From positions 1-32,820 of the forward strand of contig NZ_BAKJ01000048.1 in NCBI RefSeq assembly GCF_000614125.1: a stretch of DNA of 32,820 bases, written 5' to 3'. The stretch's first letter is position 1. Each line of letters starts with the position of its first letter. Source of the DNA: Bacteroides rodentium JCM 16496. Its GTDB lineage: Bacteria; Bacteroidota; Bacteroidia; Bacteroidales; Bacteroidaceae. The notes beneath the pieces were generated by a model, which was not told the origin of the DNA, searched no databases, and saw only the letters and a list, made by a program, of their open reading frames with translations. A program made the translations under genes and the position numbers. Below, piece by piece: positions 26,547 to 32,820 of the stretch.

Positions 26547-26855
26547 TAGTTCATGTCTTTTTAAGGGAAATAGTAATGAATGTTAAGCAAATATTATTAT
26601 TTGATAAAATAGTATTATAACGTTTGATGCTAAAAGTCTACTTTTGTCAAGCCTAATTAAAATTTGATAATAATCATATAATGTTTAACCGCTAATGAAA
26701 TGAAAAATGCCTATGAGAAAGGAGTGATATGTATACCAACCACTTTATAAAATAAGGTATATTTAATTTTTCCTCAAAAAGAGAAGTTTAGCCTTATATT
26801 AAACGGTAGATGCCGCCAGGCAATACCAATTCATTAATCTAAGAAAAATACAAGT
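26547..26855 (+). promoter_or_regulatory. AT-rich promoter and leader region of the susC2 operon
   Basis: This is the AT-rich rest of a 389-bp gap without a gene. TACTTTTG (26639-26646) fits the TAnnTTTG -7 box. TTTAACC (26684-26690) and TGCCTATGAGAAA (26708-26720) match words before susC1 and at the start of the AraC-family gene. A tiny frame, ATG at 26707 to TGA at 26727 (MPMRKE), lies over the second word. The last 20 bp before the ATG (TAATCTAAGAAAAATACAAG) resemble the same stretch before susC1. Confidence 0.5.
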
Positions 26856-29800
26856 ATGAATTTGAATTTCAGAAGAACCGCGCTGCTCGTGGGTATCTGT
26901 TCGGCTGTCAGCCTGACTTATACTCCGCAACTTTTCGCCGCATCGGTCGATGCAATAGATGCTGTGCAGCAAGCAAAAAAAATCACAGGTACTGTAACAG
27001 ATGCAATGGGACCGGTTATCGGTGCCAATGTGTTGGAAAAAGGCACCACAAATGGTGTTATTACCGACATTGACGGTAATTTCACATTGAATGTTCAGCC
27101 GGGAGCCACGATTGTAGTGTCTTTTATCGGTTATCAGCCGCAAGAAATTGTGGTAGGAAGCCAAAGTAATTTCAAAATTCAGTTAAAGGAAGATGCTGAA
27201 TTGTTGGATGAAGTGGTCGTAGTGGGTTACGGTGTACAAAAGAAGAAGTTGGTGACTGGTGCTACGGTTGAAGTAAAAGGCGAAGACATCGCAAAATTAA
27301 ATACCACGCAGGCATTGGGCGCTTTACAAAGCCAGTCTCCGGGTGTAAACATTCAGGCCGTTTCCGGTCAGCCGGGTGATGGGTTTAAAATTAATATTCG
27401 TGGTGCTGGTACTAACGGAAATACAGCTCCAGTTTACGTCATTGATGGAGTAGCCGGTGGTGATATTAACGCCTTGAATCCTGCCGATATTGAACGTATT
27501 GACGTGTTGAAAGATGCTGCATCTTGTGCAATTTACGGTTCAAGCGGTGCCAACGGTGTTATCCTTATTACTACGAAGCAGGGTAAGGTAGGAAAGGTTT
27601 CTGTATCTTATGATGGAAACATCGGTTGGGCAAATATATATAAGATGCCTGATATGCTGAATGCTAAAGAATATATGGCGGTAATGGATCAAGTAGCTAT
27701 AATAATGGAGGCCAACCGTATGATTGGTCAAAATTCGTAGATGCTGATTTGCTGACTGCTTATCAGAATGGTACTAATCCTGGTACAGATTGGGTAAAAG
27801 AATTCCGGAATAAAAATGCTGTGGTTACTAATCATGCGTTGAATGTAACAGGTGGTTCTGAATTCTCCAAATTTTCGACAGGTATAGGCTATCAGTATCA
27901 GGATGGTGCATTCGGTGGTCCGGTGAAGACTGACTATCGTCGTTTTACTTTCCGCATTAATTCTGAGCATGTGATATACCGTAAGGGAGATATGGATGTG
28001 ATAAAGTTTGGTGAGAATATATATTATCAGCACAAACAGAACCAAGGTGTGCAGTTAGGTAATCAATATTCGAATGACCTTTCTAATGCTTTGCGTGCTA
28101 TTCCTCTGATTCCTGTATATAATGAAAATGGTGATTTCTTCATGTATGATGATTTGAAGAATTTTGGAACGAGTGCTAACGGTATACTTGATTATACTGC
28201 ATATGCTTCTAATCCGATGGCTCACATGGTATATAATCAGGCTGGGAATAATAAAAATAAGAATTTTAATCTGAACACAGCGGCATATCTGGAAGTACAA
28301 CCACTTAAGAATCTTATTTATAAAGGTCAGGTTAGTTACAAGCAATGGTCAAGTTCATGGCGTTCATATCTTCCCATTTACCAAATTAATAATCAGGGAG
28401 ATAGCCGTGATAAAGATCAAACGATAAATAACGTGTCTTTGGGTTGGAACTGGAGTTTGACTAATACGTTGAGTTATCGGTTTGATATTACAAACTTACA
28501 TCATTTTGATGTTTTGGCTGGTACAGAATATTCTAAATCAAGACCAACTTATGGCGAATCAGTAGAGGCAACCGGTTATAATAGTGCTTTTGGTGACTTT
28601 ACACATGCCTATTTGCATAATACGGAACGTAAAGCTACTGCTACAGTAAATGGCTATCCCTCGGATTATGGTTCTAAGATGTCTTATTTTGGACGTTTGA
28701 ATTATGACTTTAAGGAAACTTATATGTTTTCTGCTATCATCCGTGCCGATGGCTCGTCTAAGTTTGCGAAAGGCAATCAATGGGGATATTTCCCTTCATT
28801 CTCTGCCGGTTGGGTTGTTTCAAACGAGGCTTTTATGAAAAATACTGCTTCTTGGCTTGGTTTCTTGAAAGTCCGTGCTGGTTGGGGACAGAATGGTAAT
28901 GACAATATCCCTAATTCAAATTGGCGTGCCGGTTACGAGTTTGGCGATTATGGTCTTTATACATTTGGTTCGGATAAGAATGGAGGTACAACCGGAGCTT
29001 ACCCGAATCGTTTGGCTAACCCCGATTTGACATGGGAAACTTCAGAACAGACTAATATCGGTATTGATGCCCGTTTCTTGGACAACCGTCTGAGTTTTAC
29101 CATGGACTGGTATAGCAAGCAGACGAAAGATTTGTTAGTGGAAGTGGGTACCAATGCGGCTTCCGGTTTCTCTTCTCAATATCAAAACGCTGGTACGGTA
29201 AAGAATACTGGTCTTGAACTTTCAATGGGCTGGAGAGATCAGATTGGTAAGGAGTTCAAGTATGGGGTGAATGTCAATATGGCCTATAATAAAAATGAAG
29301 TGACGGAGGTTAATAATGCCAATCATTTTATTGAAGGCGGTAATGATTTGTTGGCTCAAAGTACGGGTCGGTTTGTCCGTATGGAAGAAGGACATCCTAT
29401 TGGCTATTTTTATGGTTATAAGACGGATGGTGTCATTCAGAACCAGAATGACTTGCAGGCATATCTTGACCAGAATTGTAAAGGCAATGCGGCAAACTCT
29501 AAGCAAGGTGCAGGTATTAAACCGGGCGATTTGAAGTTTGTGGATGTTGATGGAAATGGGGTGATTAATGATGAGGATAAGACTGATTTGGGTAATCCTC
29601 ATCCTGAGGTGACAATGGGTCTTACGTTAAGTGCGGAATATAAAGGATTTGATTTCTCTGTAACAACCTATGGCGCTTTTGGTGCACAGGTGGCTCGTTC
29701 CTGGAGAAAGTTCTCAGATGGACAGTATGAAAACTATACGACAGAAGTTTACGATTACTGGCATGGTGAAGGAACCTCAAACAGATATCCGCTGCTTGCA

Positions 29801-30103
29801 CCGGGAAATAGAGGACAGAATTTCCAGACCATTTCAGATATTTATATTGATGATGCCGACTATGTTCGCATTCAAAATCTGACAATAGGATACGATTTCA
29901 AGAGAATTTGGAAGAACTGTCCGTTCCAGCAACTTCGTGTGTATGCTGCTGCACAGAATCTATTTACTTTTACCGGTTATAAAGGGATGGATCCGGAGAA
30001 TGGTAGAGCCCTCAATGACAAAGAACCGTGGGTAACTGGTGTTGATGTAGGTAACTATCCTCAACCTCGTACTTATATGGTAGGTGTTAATGTTAAATTC
30101 TAA
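26856..30103 (+). CDS. SusC-like TonB-dependent transporter (second pair), frameshifted
   Basis: The signal peptide and CarboxypepD_reg-like domain (ITGTVTDAMGPVIGANVLEK) are very close to those of the first SusC, then LLDEVVVVGYG (117-127), a plug with PVYVIDGVAGG and AIYGSSGANGVILITTKQG, and the barrel with DVDGNGVINDEDKTDLGNP, ending YMVGVNVKF. One A is missing at about 27701 (ATA AAT AAT GGA GGC became ATAATAATGGAGG). The first frame therefore stops at 27740 after 294 residues, and the rest reads from about 27702 to 30103 (WSKFVDADLLTAYQNG). Repaired length is 1082 residues, almost equal to SusC1. Beyond about residue 250 the gene is clearly AT-richer than its N-terminal part. It would import a related but different oligosaccharide from SusC1 (inference). 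Confidence 0.92.
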
Positions 30104-30112
30104 AATTGATAC

Positions 30113-31885
30113 ATGATGAAAAAAATAGCATATTTAATAGGTGCAGCTTTGGTGATAGCAGGAATGTTTGCTTCTTGTAGTCTGGACTCGATGAGTCTGA
30201 CGGAAAAAGATACGACCAATTTCCCTAAAACGGCTGAAGATGCCAATCAGGCTTTAGCTGCCATATATCAGAACCTGAATAATGTCAATGCTTTTCCGCA
30301 GCAGTCTTTCTTGTATAATTCTCTGCTGGCTTGCGATGATATGTTGGGTGGTGGTGGTCCCAATGACAAGTTGATGCAATCTTTAGACCTTCTTTGTAAT
30401 ACGGGTACAAATGCTACGCAGGATTACTGGGTGGCTCGCTATCAAGGAATCAACCGTGCCAATACGTTGTTGGAGGCTCTTGCCGGTATTGAAATGGATC
30501 CGGAAGTAAGAGCGCAGGCTGAGGGCGAAGCCAAGTTTCTTCGTGCTTTTTATTACTACGAGTTGGCTTCCATGTATGGGCGTGTACCTTTGGTGATTAC
30601 TGCTTTGTTGCCCGAAGATACAACTCCTCCGACTGCCGCTGTTATCTGGGGGCAGATTCTGCAGGATCTTCGCGATGCGGCTGCAAATATGCCGGCTGTT
30701 CGCAAGTCGGATGGGCATGTTGATAAATATACGGCTGAAGCTATGTTAGGACGTGCTTGGTTGTATTATACCGGCATGTATGGCAATGGTGAAACTCTGA
30801 ACGATTTGGTTAGTACGAACTATAGTCCGTTGACTTCAGTTGATTTGCCTGATGGGACAACTTTGACCAAGCAGGATGTGATTGGGTATATTGATGATTG
30901 TGTGAATAATTCCGGTTATAGTCTTGTTCCTGAGTTTCGTAATTTGTGGGCATACACCAATAAATGTACGGTAGAAGATTTTCCGTTTACTGCCGGTCAG
31001 GGACTGAAGTGGGTAGAAGATGATGCAGCGGTAAATCCCGAATCCATGTTTGCCATTAAATATAATAAACTTGCATCTTGGAGCACTACTATCGGTTATG
31101 GTAACGGTTATGCTCTGCATTTTGGTGTGCGTGGCAATGATCAGGCCAATTCTTTCCCCTTCGGGCAAGGATGGGGTGCCGGTCCTGTAGCTCCCAATCT
31201 TTATAATGATTGGAGTGTGGCAGAACGAGACGATGCCCGTCGTCCGGCTTCCGTATTCAAGACGGAGGATATGCCGAGTTATAATAAAGGTGGTGGTGAA
31301 GGCTTTATCCAAGAAACGGATTATTATCAGATGAAAATTGGTTCTATCATGGCTTATAATACGGATGCGGCTGGAAATAAAACGATTGAACCGGTATTTG
31401 AGAAGATAATGTATGGTGCCGATGGCTGGATTAATGATAATCTGATGCAAACCGGTTCTATTCATGATTTGGTCTTGATTCGTTTTGCAGATGTATTGTT
31501 GATGCAGTCTGAATTGAAGGAAGATGTTTCCGGTATAAACCGAGTGCGTAGCCGTGCCGGACTTGCTCCTATCGGCGCATATTCATTGGCTGCATTGCAG
31601 AATGAACGCCGTTGGGAACTCTGTTTTGAAGGTACTCGCTGGAATGATATTCGCCGTTGGCATATTGCTGCCGATGCCCTTGAAAGACAGACAGGAACAA
31701 AGGTTTATACAAATGGGGCTGAAAGTCGTAATGTGGCGCAGAACGGTGGTTATGCCGCACGTTATAAGGCTACGGCAGGTTTCCAGAAGATTCCCGAAAA
31801 CCAAGTCCTCCTGAATGAAGGAAAGGTAGAACAAAATGAGGGTTATACGGATGCAAGTGCTGAGTATAATGGTTGGCAAGAATAG
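30113..31885 (+). CDS. SusD-like glycan-binding lipoprotein (second pair)
   Basis: 590 residues, lipoprotein Cys22 (GMFASCSLDSMSLTEKD). RagB/SusD features: RYQGINRANTLLEALAGIE, AEGEAKFLRAFYYYELASMYGRVPLV, DLVLIRFADVLLMQSELK, and LQNERRWELCFEGTRWNDIRRW near the C-terminus. It has little obvious similarity to the first SusD beyond family motifs, so the two pairs probably bind different ligands. It starts 9 bp after the susC2 stop and is followed 14 bp later by a lipoprotein gene. The AT-rich codon use continues from susC2. Confidence 0.95.
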   Translation: MMKKIAYLIGAALVIAGMFASCSLDSMSLTEKDTTNFPKTAEDANQALAAIYQNLNNVNAFPQQSFLYNSLLACDDMLGGGGPNDKLMQSLDLLCNTGTNATQDYWVARYQGINRANTLLEALAGIEMDPEVRAQAEGEAKFLRAFYYYELASMYGRVPLVITALLPEDTTPPTAAVIWGQILQDLRDAAANMPAVRKSDGHVDKYTAEAMLGRAWLYYTGMYGNGETLNDLVSTNYSPLTSVDLPDGTTLTKQDVIGYIDDCVNNSGYSLVPEFRNLWAYTNKCTVEDFPFTAGQGLKWVEDDAAVNPESMFAIKYNKLASWSTTIGYGNGYALHFGVRGNDQANSFPFGQGWGAGPVAPNLYNDWSVAERDDARRPASVFKTEDMPSYNKGGGEGFIQETDYYQMKIGSIMAYNTDAAGNKTIEPVFEKIMYGADGWINDNLMQTGSIHDLVLIRFADVLLMQSELKEDVSGINRVRSRAGLAPIGAYSLAALQNERRWELCFEGTRWNDIRRWHIAADALERQTGTKVYTNGAESRNVAQNGGYAARYKATAGFQKIPENQVLLNEGKVEQNEGYTDASAEYNGWQE

Positions 31886-31899
31886 AATATGAATTTAAA

Positions 31900-32763
31900 A
31901 TGAAAAAAGATATGAAAAAGATATTATTCGCAATGCCTTTGTTTGCAATGCTGCTGGTGGCTTGCGATCCGATAGTGGATGAAATCAGTCCGGATCCCAA
32001 TGTCACACCGGAAAATCTTACTTTTGAACTTGTGGCCAAGAACCAGGGAAACAACAACATTACAATTGTCCCTAATCCGGCACGTTATGTCAAAGTCTAT
32101 GATGCAAATACAGATGTTAAACTTGCGGAAGGAACCGTGCCGACGGTGCAAGTGGCTCCACCTGTCAAGGAACTGAAGGTATATCTTGAAACTATCAATC
32201 CGGATGGCTCTATTGTGAAATCTGCTCCTCAAGCTATCGCGGTGTCAGAATACACAGATCTTCCTGCAATTTATGCTGATGTATTTGGTACGACCTCCGA
32301 TGGTGGTTATGGAACTTCTGTTTGGACTTGGAATACAGAAGCTCCTGATGGATGTTGGGGAAATGGCGGCTATCTCGGGAATACTGGCCCCGGATGGTGG
32401 ATTGTTGATGGAGATGGAACTCTTCAAGGAACTACTATTGATAGTCAAGCAGAGGCAAAAGGCATGTTGTCGGATGGTTTGGATGGTTGGTTCTCGCTCA
32501 GTTTGACTGGTGTTCAAACAAGTCGTGGTGAAAGTGGCTCTGTGAAAATATCCGAGGATGTGAAACAGTCTGGATGGGATGTGGGAACAATGGAATTTTC
32601 TGGTACTGTCCCGTTGCTGGGCATACAACCGAACTTGTCTAACGCTCGCCAATACACCTACCATATATTGAAAGTGGATGAACAAGAACTTCGTTTGTGT
32701 GCTCCTGAACCTGGAGCAGGAGCATGGGGAACAGCATGGTTCTGGAACTTCAAAAGAAAATAA
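31900..32763 (+). CDS. SusE-position surface lipoprotein with PKD-like domain
   Basis: 287 residues from the ATG at 31900 (or 31912), with lipoprotein signal and Cys22 (LFAMLLVACDPIVDE). An earlier in-frame TTG overlaps the susD2 end and gives no signal peptide, so it is rejected. Residues ~35-120 look like a PKD/Ig-like sandwich (ARYVKVYDANTDVKLAEGT, PPVKELKVYLETINPDGS). The C-terminal part (WTWNTEAPDGCWGNGGYLG, GPGWWIVDGDG, ending GTAWFWNFKRK) is rich in Trp and Gly, as expected of a glycan-binding domain. By position (susC-susD-X) it is the surface glycan-binding protein of the second pair. I do not recognise a named family; ligand unknown. Confidence 0.82.
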   Translation: MKKDMKKILFAMPLFAMLLVACDPIVDEISPDPNVTPENLTFELVAKNQGNNNITIVPNPARYVKVYDANTDVKLAEGTVPTVQVAPPVKELKVYLETINPDGSIVKSAPQAIAVSEYTDLPAIYADVFGTTSDGGYGTSVWTWNTEAPDGCWGNGGYLGNTGPGWWIVDGDGTLQGTTIDSQAEAKGMLSDGLDGWFSLSLTGVQTSRGESGSVKISEDVKQSGWDVGTMEFSGTVPLLGIQPNLSNARQYTYHILKVDEQELRLCAPEPGAGAWGTAWFWNFKRK

Positions 32764-32820
32764 TTAATAGGTGAATAACAGTCGCCCGCATTCTTGAATT
32801 ATAGATTACATAAAAAGTTT

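Noticed and set aside
1..32820. CRISPR arrays, tRNA or rRNA genes, integrase or transposase genes
   Set aside because: No spaced direct-repeat arrays, no tRNA or rRNA sequence recognised, and no frame with transposase or integrase motifs; the repeats seen are inverted, not arrayed.

Overview
The window looks like a chromosome segment of a gut Bacteroides or close relative. The evidence is tandem SusC/SusD pairs, lipoprotein signal peptides followed by Cys, Bacteroides-type -7 boxes (TAnnTTTG), the near absence of Shine-Dalgarno sequences, and dispersed palindromic repeats of the CGCGGATTACGCGG / CACAGATTACAC type. The species cannot be fixed from the sequence alone.

Layout. Positions 1-1901 hold a HepT-like toxin gene at the window edge, an outer-membrane beta-barrel gene and a DUF4136 lipoprotein gene; these are not obviously part of the main system. 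From about 2187 to the right edge the window is one large polysaccharide utilization locus (PUL). The minus-strand arm reads from 7952 down to 2187: a GH94 cellobiose-type phosphorylase, a YghZ-like aldo/keto reductase and a GH97 alpha-galactosidase candidate. The plus-strand arm starts from a divergent promoter at about 8100-8150: a GH2 beta-galactosidase, an AraC-family regulator, a CE7 acetyl esterase, a GH5_7 beta-mannanase, a GH5_2 endoglucanase, SusC1-SusD1, two surface glycan-binding lipoproteins, a GH26 beta-mannanase, and then SusC2-SusD2 plus a SusE-position lipoprotein at the right edge.

How it works together (inference). Surface lipoproteins (GH5_7, GH5_2, GH26, SGBPs, SusD) would bind and cut an acetylated glucomannan-type polymer, and SusC would import the oligosaccharides. 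Periplasmic CE7, GH97 and GH2 would remove acetyl, alpha-Gal and beta-Gal groups, and cytosolic GH94 would phosphorolyse cellobiose-type disaccharides. Having both alpha- and beta-galactosidase together with glucanase and mannanase fits galactoglucomannan better than plain mannan.

Three things stand out. (1) The GH26 enzyme has a ~120-residue module inserted inside its catalytic barrel, and that module resembles the two C-terminal modules of the neighbouring surface protein. (2) There are several elaborate fold-back DNA elements, above all a 228-bp nested palindromic element between GH2 and the regulator. (3) Five genes are broken by six single-base losses, mostly in short homopolymers, which looks more like sequencing error than decay. 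The second SusCD pair is markedly more AT-rich than the first, although the two SusC proteins have nearly the same N-terminus.
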